Shown here: positions 19,885-30,204 of the stretch, one piece after another
Numbering within the stretch: position 1 is the stretch's first letter
Layout of the letters: the number at the start of each line of letters is the position of its first letter
Source: Haplosporangium gracile
Lineage: Eukaryota; Mortierellomycota; Mortierellomycetes; Mortierellales; Mortierellaceae
Assembly (NCBI GenBank): GCA_015499985.1
Contig: JAAAUF010000509.1
Span: 1 to 30,204, forward strand
Length of the DNA: 30,204 nucleotides
Direction: 5' to 3'
The notes under the pieces: model-generated
Told to the model about the DNA's origin: nothing
The model's database searches: none
Seen by the model: only the letters and a program-made list of their open reading frames with translations
Position numbers and translations under genes: made by a program

Positions 19885-22800
19885 ATGTTCGATCCCGTTC
19901 TTCAGGCGGAGATGGAGGCCTATCACTCCACAGCCCCTGACGAGAGTGACACCTTCGAGACCCATGTGATTTCGACGATCCACCTCAGCAGGAACGATCA
20001 CTACTTTTCAGAGTTCCTCTTTGAGATCATCCTCTTTGAGCTTGCAGCAGCCATCCCCTCCACAAAGATCTCACACTCAGTCCGAATCGACGCCATCCAC
20101 TGGGCTGTCAAGATCGCTCAGGGTTTCACTCGCTCCTATGGATTCGACTCTAAGGCTTCAGGGACAGAACCAGCCCCCATGTACGAACTTTATATCGCCA
20201 CTGCACCTTATGCCCCCACTGTCGAGGACTGTTATCATTACCTTGTGGACGAGTGGCGAGTCGGTCGGTTATTCACCAAGGCTGTAGGGTTTGATCGTTG
20301 CTCGACGCTGCCGTCGTCCAAAGTTCCGACCAATGTGACCATCCCTGCACTCACCCAGGAGGACCGCAATCATTTCCAGCAACAGTATGCCAAAATCCGG
20401 CCCGACTTTCAGGACCGATTTGCGACGATCGTCTACGCGTGCAGGAAATATGTCTGGAAGAACAATGGCTCTGGTGGCGAGGTCGTGTTCCTGGCCAACA
20501 AGGAGCTCTACGCGGTCGAAAAGTACACCAAGAAGTTCAACGCCGATTATAAGCGGAAAATTGCCGACGCAGCGGCAGCCGAGTTGATCTCCAGTGACCG
20601 GGCGGCAAACTCAGGATCTCCTTCGCCTTCCAACAACGCAGGGGAGGGGCCTTCGAGCAAGAGCGCTAAGAAGAAGGCAAAAAAGAAGGCCAAGAAGGCT
20701 GCTGCAGTACATGGAGAGCAGGACGGAGATGCCGATACCTCCTTGATTTCAACTACATCACAACCATCGCTCGCCAAGGGTACACCTTCCGTCGCAGTCC
20801 CAACATCATTAGCAGCAGAGGAGCCGGAGGAGGAAGAGGTCGTGGATAAGGAATTTGAGGCGACGCTCAGGAGGGTCCGGGCGATCTTTGTCGACATGCA
20901 GTTTTCTGGAGATGACACTATGACGATGATCAACAAGGCAAATGAATGGGAGTTGGCTCAAATCAACTTGCTCAATACCATCTCCGATAACCACAACCAG
21001 GCAGAGCGGAACCGACACAGAGCAATCGAGAAGGCTCGGCAGACTGTCGTCGCAGCGTATAAGACTCGCCAGGATCAGGAGCAGTGGATCCCAGCGTCGA
21101 TCAAGCGTGTCTGTGAGGCTTCTGCAGTCTACAACAAGGAGCGAGCTCGCCTGGATGCAAATCTGATGGATGTGAGGGCTGATGCAGAGGTCAGGGGCAA
21201 GGAGTTCGCCAACAGCTCCCTCAGCACCTTGGCTGCCAGTATGAACGCCGGTGGCTATCCTACCAAAAATGCCAAGAAGAAGGTGGTCGCGGGCAGGTCG
21301 ACATTCAATACGGCCATCAAAAACAACAAGCTCGCCAAAGGCAAGGTCAAGGATACCCCCAACCCTCATTCAGAAGGCTTTATCGAGCGAGAACTATCCC
21401 TTGAGACCATCTCATCTAACTATCAGAAGCTTTCTGAGCGCAGGGACGAAGACATTGAGCTCTTCTTGGATGAATACATCCCCGTTATGCTTCACAAGTC
21501 CATGTCGAATGGTGTGCCTATAAAGATCCAGGTGGAATTCTGCACCCGTTTGGAGGAAGCGACCAAAGAGGACATCGAGAAGAACTGGAACTATACCTTG
21601 TCGACTCGGAGCAACCTCGCCTTGTGCCTAAACAGGAGTATCTCCAAGGAGCTGATCGACAACGAACAGTCCGACATTATCATAGATGCATACGACGTCG
21701 CCCACAAGAAGAAGAAGAAGGAGCGTGACGAGATCGACAAGAAGGACATACAGTCGGCGGAATACTTTTCGCCCGCTGGCAAGTACTTTAACCGCCTCTT
21801 CCTTGCGGCAGACGAGAGCGGCAGTTTGATTTCGGACAACGATGAACAGGGTGACGCCGACGACTTTATGGACTATGACTCGGAGGATCACAACCCAACA
21901 GACGATGACATGCCGAATTTGGTATCTGACGACGAGACTCGTACCAAGGCTGCATCCACCAAGACCCCAGCCAAATCTACCGCTTCAGCTATCAAGAATC
22001 AGGCGAAACCCACCGCTCCCACTCTGACTGCGGCCAACGGCAAGACTCCAAAAGCATCCTCTGCTCCTGTCACCAACGGCAAAGCCACTGCCAAGGAGGA
22101 TTCGACAGATGACGAGATGCCAGATCTTGTCTCTGAGGCCGATGACGACAGTTTGCCGGATCTTGTCACGAATGACCGCAATGGCAACAAAAAGAGCAAG
22201 GCTGGGGTCAACGGTGTCGACAAGGGCAAGAGTAAGGCTGGCGTCGAAGTCAAGGGCAAGGCTGACGACAAGGACAAGGACAAGGACAAGGTCGACAACA
22301 AGACTAACAACAAAGCCAAGGGCAAGGAGAACGGAGCAAAGGGCTCCAGGAAACCCGTGCCGGTCGAAGAGCTCTCGTATTCATCTGACGGCGAATCTAC
22401 AGACGATGACATGCCCGCTCTTCGAACGGACGAGGACACTCGAGTCTCAGCGAACAACGACAGTTCCTCTGAGAACGATGGCGACTGCACCGACGACGAG
22501 GAGGACGACGAACTACCTGATCTTCAGAGTGTTGATGATGATGAGGACAACGACGAACGTGCCACCAAAGGTGCTATCGCTGCTCGCCTTAGCAAGGTCA
22601 ATGCCTCTCCAATTGTCAAGGATGTGATTGCCGAGGCCATGGAGCGCATCATCCAAGCCCAGAAGGAAAATCGCGCCGAGAAGGAAGCTATCAGAGTCGC
22701 TCAGCAGGTGGAAGATTCGCGGAGCCAGACTCTCAAGCAGCTGGATCGTCAGCAGCTGGCAGAGAAGACCGAAAAATTCTCAAAGTCCTTGCTCGACCAA

Positions 22801-25800
22801 GCTGGCCGGAACCAGATGGCCCAGATCGCCAAGGACCATGCCTCGGAGGTCGCTAAGGAGACGTACGTCCAGAAGAAGGCTACAGAGGACAAGGATTGGG
22901 CGCAGATGGATGCCGAGTACAAGGCATCGGTGGAAGCAGATCGAGTCGCCAAGGCTGGGGCCGAGAAGAAGGCGCTGCAGAAGTTGGAAGCCGAGAAGGT
23001 GACCCAGCTCAAGACCGAGAGACTTGCAAAAGAGAAGGCCGAGGCTGAACGGATTGCGAAGGAGAAGGCTGAACGACTTGTTAGAGAGAAGATGGAAGCT
23101 GATCGGATCGGTAAGGAGAAGGCCGAGCGTCTCGCGAGGGAGAAGGCCGAAGCTGACCGGATCGCCAAGGAGAAAGCCGAACGTCTTGCTAGGGAGAAGG
23201 CGGAGGCTGACCGGATAGCCAGAGAAAAGGCTGAAGCGGAGCGCCTTGCGCGTGAGAAGGTCAAAGCTGAAAAGATCGCGCGTGAGAAGGCTGAGGCTGA
23301 GAGGGTTGCTCGCGAGAAGGCCGAGCGACTGGCGAGGGAGAAAGTGGAAGCTGATCGAATCGCCAAGGAGCGTGCTGAAGCAGAGAGAGCTGCCAGGGAG
23401 AAGGCTGAAGCCGAAAGAGTTGCCAGGGAGAAGGCTGAGGCTGAACGGCTTGCTCGGGAGAAGGCTGAAGCTGAACGGCTCGCTCGGGAAATGGCTGAGG
23501 CTGAACGACTTGCCAAAGAGAAAGCCGAAGCGGAACGTCTTGCTAGAGAGCTTACTGAAGCCGAGAAAGTTGCTCGAGAAGCTGCTGAGAAGCAGGCGAG
23601 AGAGAAGGCCGAGGCAGAACGTCTTGCAAGAGAGGATGCCGAGAAGCTGGCTAGAGAAAAAGCTGAGGCGGATCGACTTGCCAGAGAGAAAACCGAGGCT
23701 GACAGGATCGCCAGGGAGCAGGCCGAGGCGGATCGAGTCGCGAAGGAGAAGATCGAGGCTGACCGTATCGCCAGAGAGCAAGCCGAAGCGGATCATCAGG
23801 CAAAGGCTGCCCGCGTGGAAATTCTTCGCCAGGATCTTCGCGACGCCATCGAGAACGAGGTGCAGATGATTGAATCTACAAAGGACACCATCAACACAAT
23901 CATCTTGGACCAAAGCATGGCGAAGAATTTGCATCTCAGAACAGAGGAGACGATGGCGAAGCAGGAAGCAGAGTGGCAGGAGACAAGAGAGAAGGCCTGG
24001 GTGGAGAAGATGACTAGCTACGACTTGCTCAAAACCTGGTATGATAGAGAGGCATTCCTTACAATTGCCGAGAGCGAACGAGATGAGGAGGACCGAAAAG
24101 CCCGGGAGGCGAGCAATACCAGAGCGGTTCAGTGGGCGGCGAATGTTGCCAATTCGGACCGCGGATTTGAGGCTCGATTCGATGCAGTTCAGGCCATGAT
24201 TGATCCATTGAGCAGAACACGCGAGGCCGCTCAGCAGGCTTTGAACAAGGCCGAGGAGGAGATGATGAGAGTCACGCCAGCTCCAGCTGAGCAGATTTCA
24301 GAGTCCGGACCGGATGCTGATACCTTCCGTACCATTGTCGACGGCGTACAAGCCGCAGAGGACGCCAGAGTCGAGGCTAAGCGATTGAAGGCGGAGAAGG
24401 CCAAGACTGTAGCAGTGGCCAAGGCAGAGTTGGCACGGCAGAAGGAGGAGGTAAGAATGCAGAGGGAGGAGGCGAAGCAGCAGAAGAGACTTGAGAGTCG
24501 AGAGAAAACGCGGCTCAAGCAGGAGGCCGAGAAGGCAGCGATCGAGTTGGCTAAAAGCCTGGGCGAACCTGTTCGAGTGCCGACCACCTCTGGCGACTTT
24601 TTGTATGACTGGCAGTCCATCAGATTTGACCTTCCTCTCTGGAAATTGCCCGTGGAACACCTCTCCACGATGGAGACTTGGGTCGAACACTGGTACCCGG
24701 TAAGCCTTTCTGCTGCTCTTGCTTTAGTTTGAGGATTTGTAAGGTATCAGCAGATATTCATTTACTTACAATAATGGTTCTTTTTCTTCTAAACATAGCA
24801 ACTTACATCGGACGAGGAATCGTTGCTCGAGAGACAAGAGCTTTTGGCGCGACTTCAAGCCCTTTTTGACGCCCAATTCCCTGACGCTGGTCTGCAGCTC
24901 CGACCTTTCGGGTACGTTTTGTTTATTTTTGCTAGTAATATCTGCAGCTGCACCGTCAAGCACTTGTGTTCAGGTCGACTGATGCCTTTTTTCAATTTAT
25001 TTAGATCGTATGTTACGGGACTGGGAAACAAATTCAGTGACATTGACATCTGCATATCTGTTGAGCCTGAAAGGTTCCATCCTTATGCCCCTCACTCGGA
25101 TGTCCGTCACTTGGCTTGGTTCCTGGAGACCCAGCAGATGCTGGACGTGGTCGCGATCACTGACGCCAAGGTCCCCATTGTCAAGTTTGTCGATCCTATC
25201 ACCGAGATTCATTGCGATATGAATGTCCAGCACCCGCTTGGAATCTATAACTCGGCACTGATCAAGGCATACATGGATATTGATATCCGCCTGGAAAAGT
25301 TCTTGTTCATGCTCAAGTACTTTGCCAAGGCACATGGCATTCTTGATGGATCGTCCGGATTCTTGTGCTCGTACGCCTACATTTTGATGGCGATTGTGTT
25401 CTTCCAGGAGCAAGCAGAACCCATTCTGCCGAGACTCCAAGTTAAGACGGAAAAGCCCAAGCCGTTTACGGAGAAGGGCAAATCTCGCCGCAAGGTGAAA
25501 ACGTTCGGGCAGTGTCTTCAGGATGACACAATCCAGCCAGTGTATGTGAACCAGGACGGCAAGATGTTTGACTGCACGTTTGACACTCGAATCGATCTCT
25601 ACAAGGGGTTCGGCGATCTGAACAAGAAGTCTGTCTCGCGACTGCTGTTTGAGTTTTTCGAATACTTTTCGCGCAAGTTTGACTATCGCACGATGGAGGT
25701 CTCCACGCAGTATGGACGGATGCAGGAGCGGCATGTGATCTCGAGGGAGAAGCGGCAGCTGGTGGCGGCGAACAAGTTGTTAGCTGATGGAGCGATTAAT

Positions 25801-26307
25801 AACAGCAGTCTCTTGCCGGCGAACGGAAACCACAATGTTGGACCAATGACTCGGAACGGATACTCTTATGACACCAAAAGGCAACTATGGGTGAGCCAGG
25901 CCGACATTGCTTACTTCTACGAACTGGAGGCCAGTGGAATTGTTGCGAATAGAAAGAATGGAGCCGGCATCGGATCGCCTGGAATCGGGTCGCCAGGCGC
26001 AGGCGTGCCTCCCTCTCCTGCTCTGTCGACGACAAGCACAATGTCGACAACCAGCACGATCTCGTCCTCGTCAACCAACTTGAACACCCGTTCGAACCAA
26101 GCCTTCTTTTGTGTCATGGACCCATTCATCTTTAATCGCAATGTGGGAGGAACTTGCCGTGGACAGAAGCTGGAGAAGGTCTGGCGTTGCTTTGATTATG
26201 GATACCGATCGTTTGCTCTAGGCGAGTTCTTGAATGCGTTTGAGCCGCAGGAGTTTGAGATGGACCCACCTTTGCAACAGCAGCTACAGCAGCAGGACTC
26301 TTTGTAA
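19885..26307 (+). CDS. Very long Cid1/TUT-like nucleotidyltransferase with novel N-terminal region
   Basis: Three exons (19885-24699, 24799-24911, 25005-26307) give 2076 aa. The N-terminal ~220 residues are helical and unrecognised. Lys/Ala-rich and helical stretches follow. Five acidic repeats of the form D-D-x-M/L-P-x-L lie at about 673-885. A charged helix of 8-10-residue units such as EKAEAERLAR runs at about 1042-1309. Catalysis is C-terminal. The second junction recreates FGSYVTGLGNKFSDIDICI, the GS motif plus Asp1655 and Asp1657; Asp1714 in HCDMN supplies the third metal ligand. A PAP-associated region ends in DPFIFNRNVGG. Such enzymes add U or A to RNA 3' ends. Residue 2021 is Arg where Cid1 has the histidine that favours UTP. 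A Ser/Thr/Gly/Pro insert (about 1965-2003) interrupts the PAP-associated part. The exon 1 end (DFLYDWQ...WVEHWYP) runs directly into the catalytic domain, supporting a single gene. Confidence 0.85.
23010..23812 (+). repeat. Tandem repeat encoding an E/K/R/A-rich helix inside the nucleotidyltransferase gene
   Basis: About 800 bp of degenerate 24- and 30-bp units encode repeats such as EKAEAERLAR and EKAERLAR. Codons vary between units, so the protein pattern is better conserved than the DNA. Regular E/K and E/R spacing at i to i+4 is the mark of a single alpha-helix or a coiled coil. Confidence 0.9.
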
Positions 26308-26465
26308 TTGCGGACAGAAAGAGGAGGAGGAACTGTAGACATGTTTTGAGTAGATCGTCTTTTGCTTTTACAAAGAAAAATATGAAGAACGAAGGGAGAT
26401 AAGAAGCAGCAGAGATTTCAGATACCAATGGTTTTTGTATGATGCTATTGCAGGTACACAGAAGC

Positions 26466-27025
26466 ATGCAGAACGCACCCAAATCGACAAATCTCGAATG
26501 CCCAATTTTTTTTGCCACGAACAGACCATACGAGCTTAACGATCACGCGTTCCAAGAGACCAGAGCGCTTGAGAACGCCGGCGAGATGGCCGCCTGGAAC
26601 CAGACCCTGGGGTTTGAAAACTACAACCCCCAGGAGCATCAAAACCTCTACATCGAAATCCTCTTTAAGGAGACCGACTTCGACAAGCCTATTGCCTTTG
26701 CCGCCATCCCCCTATACCAGGTCCGCGATGCCCATGGACACGCCATTTGTGGCTGCTTCCACTTCTTCACCGACGACGATGAGGAGAAGGGTGAGGTACT
26801 CCTCACCATCGCTGTCATCTCCCCCGCCTGGTCGAGGCCTACCACCCCCAGTCCGAGATCCCCGGCATATTCGAGCTTGACTGGAAACACCCGGCCCACA
26901 TCAACAGTTTGAGACACAAACAGCAGGCTAGCGATGCTGGTACCACCACCTTTAGTGTCGTTGCTATGGCCGGTGCCAAGGCCCTCCTTAGGAGCCAAAA
27001 CAAGAAGGCCGAGCGCGAGATCTAA
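26466..27025 (+). pseudogene. 5'-truncated, frameshifted C2-domain-like remnant
   Basis: The frame from 26466 reads well to about 26827 (WNQTLGFENY, NLYIEILFKETDFDKPIAF, IPLYQV, GEVLLTIAVISP), then loses its sense. The frame shifted by one base continues believably from 26828 (LVEAYHPQSEIPG, FELDWKHPAHINSLRHK) to TAA at 27025. The order WNQT, LYIE, DKPIAFAAIPL and VLLTI resembles the later strands of a C2 domain. The usual first strands and calcium-binding aspartates are missing, so the 5' end appears lost. Codon use is GC-rich at third positions, like a well-expressed gene. It lies 158 bp after the nucleotidyltransferase stop, leaving little room for an upstream exon or promoter. A 56-nt intron (GTACTC...CCCCAG) could also restore the frame but would remove sensible sequence. 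The C2 assignment is moderate. Confidence 0.5.
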
Positions 27026-27961
27026 GTCATGTAGCACTCTCCAGTACTCCTTTAGCACCACTGTATATAACGCTCCATTTCATCTACGAAATAAGTTGAC
27101 AGTATAAACATCCTACAAAAAAGGAGTCGCGATGCATAATTTCTTCCATCTAAAGTTTGGTAAAGGGTTGATCTTCTGCTCCCCTCTTTTTCATTTGCTC
27201 TTCACTCGCTATGTAAATAAAAAGCGCCGAAAAACAACATTTTCTTTCTCGTGTCTGCCCCAAAGCAATGCTGAAAACTGCTTGTAGGATGGAGATGAAG
27301 GAGGGTGTAAAAAGAAGAAACATTTCAAAGGGTTTGAGAGTTTTGGTCCTGTTCCTCCCGCAGAGGGGAGCAGGATTCAGTTAGCAAGCAAGGAGCCATG
27401 GGTCGCAATGCAAGTTGACGAACGGATGATTCACTACGACTGGACAGAGCAGAGCGATGAAGCGATAAACCATAGGATTGAAGTTCAATGGAACGGAGGA
27501 CAGGTCCGCCACTGAAGGGGAAGAACCAAAATAAAAAAAAAATCCAAAGATGAGACACAAAGAAATAATTACTATGTCGGCGTTAGTGATATCTTACGCG
27601 TTTGGTCTCTAGGATTCTTCTTGGTCTCGGTGATAGATTATCGTAATAGAATTTCGATCTTTAATTTGCGACTTGGCTTCCCTGAGCTTAATGAAACCAT
27701 CGGTTATGTCTCATAGGCAACAAAAAATAGGGAAATGAAAGCGAGTTTGTATGTACTAGATGATAGGTAAGGACTTAGACCCACGCGCAAGGCGTAGTGT
27801 TTTATCGATCCACAAGGCGTATCTATAATGACATGCATGCACTTTGGACCTTTCTCGATTAATAATGCCATCCAAAATTCCATCACCATCTTTCATTTAC
27901 ATCCATGTGTTCTCCGACTTTCATCATTAATATCCACAACCCACATGAACCCGCCATTACA
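27026..27961. other. Intergenic region without recognisable genes
   Basis: This 936-bp stretch between two pseudogenes is AT-rich, with A-runs near 27117-27122 and 27531-27541. It shows no long frame with domain-like sequence, no tRNA-like boxes and no transposon ends that I could recognise. The short open frames here lack any family signature. Confidence 0.4.
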
Positions 27962-30000
27962 ATGACCACCACCACCGCACAAGGAACCCTAAACCTGGAC
28001 TGTATAGCTTCAAGCCCAAGCTCCAGCTACCTCTACGGCATCGCCAGCGCCAACACCGGTACTTCTTCCTACACCACAGACTCAACCATAGTCCTCATTA
28101 GATCCAGCTACAACCCCACCAGTCTCGCCACCATAACCTGGATCATTATTTCAACAGCAGAGGGAAAGAAACCCTCGTATAGCTACCCAACCTTCACCTC
28201 TGTCGACTGTGCTGCAAACGGTAAGGGTCACTTTGCAGCATTCTTTCGGTCCCCTTATCGAAGCACCTCACCCTTCACATTGTTACCAATGGGTGTTCGG
28301 TACGACCCTATGGCGAAAGAGGAGGAGGGTCACGGCCGTCTATTTGGGGATTGGTGATGTATGGATGGAATGTGGACCGGTTTGTACATAGGTCATTCTA
28401 CCAGGGAAACGAGCTTGTGCATCTGTTGACGAGGGATATTGTGAACGACCTTCAGTTGAATCGTATGGATTACGTGACTAATATGCTCCGACTCGGTAGC
28501 ATCCAAGCTCGGGTGTGGGGATGGAGAGAGCGGCAAAGTCGAAAAATATGCTCGTCATTCATACACTTTCTCAAATGCCCAGCCTGTTTCTTGTAACAAG
28601 GATGGTTTTGTCTGATTAGAGTTTGCATTTTCGTGTATTCCCCCCTCCCCTCCCATGTACCCCTTCCCTATTCACACTCTACTGGCTTAGACCCTTGTTC
28701 CTATACCTCCAATTACAACTCTCCCTTCCTCCCTTTTCCATAGGAACAAGTCGACGTACTCATACTCTCCTACACTTTCGACAACATGGTCTGGATCCTG
28801 GATTTCGACTACACCCAATAGGGGTTCTTCCTCGACTACACTGGTTTCGTTCCCCAAAAAATGGCTCTCCACAATGGAACCTTTTATTACACCAACTCTG
28901 ACGACCAGAATGTGACGTGTCTTTACCAGGGTGTTGAGAGACGGATTAAGCAAGTTCGAGGTGGGCCTTTTATAAAGGAGAAATGGGTGCTGGGAGATTT
29001 ATCATGTTTTGACCGGCTTGCGACAAGGGCTGACGTTCTTTGGGGGGCATTTACAAGGAGGATTATCGGGACAGGGTAAGTTTTTGAACATTGCGTGCGT
29101 TTAATTCGCTCGTGAATATATCCAGCAACTGACTTTTCTTTTATTTTGCTCTTTTGGATGCTAGACACCAAAAGGTACAGGATATACACATTGGAGGCAG
29201 CACAACTAGATAGGAAATACATCGAACACAACCTGACATGGACCTACCCACCATCAACATTCTCCCTTCAAGAGAGTTTCCAATCCGTTAAGGGGGTGGC
29301 ATCGGCCCAAGAACCCTTCATCGTCGCACTCACAACTGCGAGCCTGTTCGAATTCATGGCATTTGGACCCTCTGCAGGCGCTATGGCGGGACCCTATCAG
29401 GTCACGGCTTTTGTTTCGACTGCTGATGGCGTATATTACAACAGTTAACCGCAACGAGTAGTCAGGAAAATGAAGGCGGCACGGTGGACGGATAAGGATG
29501 CGTTGGCTTCGGAGCGTAACGCCAAGCGGGACAGGATTGTGGGCGGTAGTATATTTGCCTTAGTGGTGGTGGTGTTTCTTTGGCTATTTGGTGTGGAGAA
29601 AATGGAGGTATTGGAAGCGGCGACGGATCAGCAAGTAGAAGGAAGCAGAGGAGACGGCGGCGATGGCTGCGATGATGTTGGGAGGAGGAGCTGCTCCCTT
29701 TGCGCCATCACAGAATCCGATGGCACCACCTTGGATGTCATCCGAGAAGCATAAGGTCCGTAGCGTAGGGATAAGCCTCGAAGAGATAAAGGAGCTAGAA
29801 GAAAAGGAAGAGAACTTATCTCCAGCCGACTTCTCGAATGGCGCGGGAGGAAGCACTAGCAAAATGAAAGAGAGCAGTGGGCGCTCAGCATCGGTATCGA
29901 AACGATCCAGGATGCGGGCAGGCTACCGAGTTATACGTATTAGGACCAGATTAAGGAGCTGTATTTCTCGAGTCACCACGACCCAACGTTGTTACCACTA
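27962..30000 (+). pseudogene. Decayed third copy of the membrane-protein family
   Basis: The start (LDCIASSPSSSYLYGIASA, later VDCAANGKGHFAAFF and PMGVRYDP) matches the two genes at the left end. The frame is then lost between about 28310 and 28350. The homologous NVDRFVHRSFY, compare NFVHQSFY of paralog A, lies in another frame. The original frame returns at about 28520 (KVEKYARHSYTFSNAQPVS). A second exon from 28744 has an in-frame TAG at 28819 (FDYTQ stop GFFLDYTGF). A third from 29175 has TAA at 29446, after which the same frame continues into the membrane helix (IVGGSIFALVVVVFLWLFG). The charged tail (RYWKRRRISK stop KEAEETAAM) is in yet another frame, with TAG at 29636. Intron sites are roughly 28593-28743 and 29076-29174. 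The right end is uncertain. Several independent sequencing errors are possible but unlikely. Confidence 0.8.
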
Positions 30001-30204
30001 TCAGTGACCAAGATATGAAGTAGGTCTCTAGCCCATTCTCAGCAACAGCTAGGCAGGCAGTTTTTTGTGTGTGTGTACGTGTACATTCATCAGCTCCTTC
30101 GTCCACTTTTTTTTGTTTCTCGATGGGGCGGACTTAATTATTTGTAAAATACCCTGTTACCTCGCATTTACTCTTAGATACCGCATTACGTCTTTCGTTT
30201 TTTG
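30001..30204. other. Right edge, no feature seen
   Basis: About 200 bp follow the pseudogene tail to the window end. They contain a GT run near 30067-30082 and T-runs, and nothing recognisable as a gene. Confidence 0.4.

Noticed and set aside
23246..23869. 207-aa Arg/Leu/Lys-rich frame on the plus strand
   Set aside because: Shifted frame of the same repeat inside a large real exon.
22749..23934. Long open frames on the minus strand opposite the charged-helix region (255 and 384 aa)
   Set aside because: Their Ser/Ala/Arg- or Leu/Ser/Phe-repeat composition is the mirror of the EKAEAER repeat; no domain, no splice or promoter logic.
19885..26307. Splitting into two genes, a repeat protein and a separate Cid1-like enzyme
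   Set aside because: The exon 1 end reads directly into the catalytic domain through a phase-0 intron, and there is no start codon or promoter-like region before the GS motif.
26790..26850. A 56-nt intron to rescue the C2-like frame
   Set aside because: It would be shorter than the other introns here and would delete sequence that reads as sensible protein on both sides of the shift.

Overview
The window reads as nuclear DNA of an early-diverging filamentous fungus, most likely Mucoromycota and probably a Mortierella relative (inference). The genes are intron-rich, with mostly short GTAAGT/GTATGT...AG introns, pyrimidine-rich upstream regions and A/T homopolymers. The proteins are eukaryotic: coatomer beta, Sil1, Lsm12, TSPO, a fungal glucokinase and a Cid1-type nucleotidyltransferase. 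No bacterial operon, IS element, CRISPR array, rRNA or tRNA was recognised. All gene models below were built by joining exons by hand at GT-AG sites; eight give clean uninterrupted frames.

Layout. 1-4859: a divergent pair of paralogous single-pass membrane proteins of unrecognised function (546 and 517 aa). 5050-8124 (-): a five-exon glucokinase-type hexokinase with a 1 kb first intron and an 8-bp minisatellite upstream. 9305-10758 (+): a TSPO/MBR-family membrane protein. 11243-13034 (+): Lsm12. 13333-14855 (-): Sil1, the ER nucleotide exchange factor for BiP/Kar2, ending in KDEL. 15513-19276 (+): coatomer subunit beta in nine exons, sharing a 657-bp divergent promoter with SIL1. 19885-26307 (+): a 2076-aa protein with a novel N-terminal region, acidic repeats, a ~270-residue charged helix and a C-terminal Cid1-like nucleotidyltransferase. 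26466-27025 (+): a 5'-truncated, frameshifted C2-like remnant. 27962-30000 (+): a decayed third copy of the membrane-protein family seen at the left end.

Functionally the core is a housekeeping neighbourhood: sugar phosphorylation, early secretory pathway (SIL1 and coatomer beta share a promoter), RNA metabolism (Lsm12 and the Cid1-like enzyme) and TSPO. It is flanked on both sides by members of one uncharacterised membrane-protein family. The most interesting items are that family, the very long nucleotidyltransferase whose UTP-selectivity histidine appears to be arginine, and the SIL1/coatomer-beta shared promoter with a Hac1/XBP1-type core motif. No clearly new multi-gene system was found.
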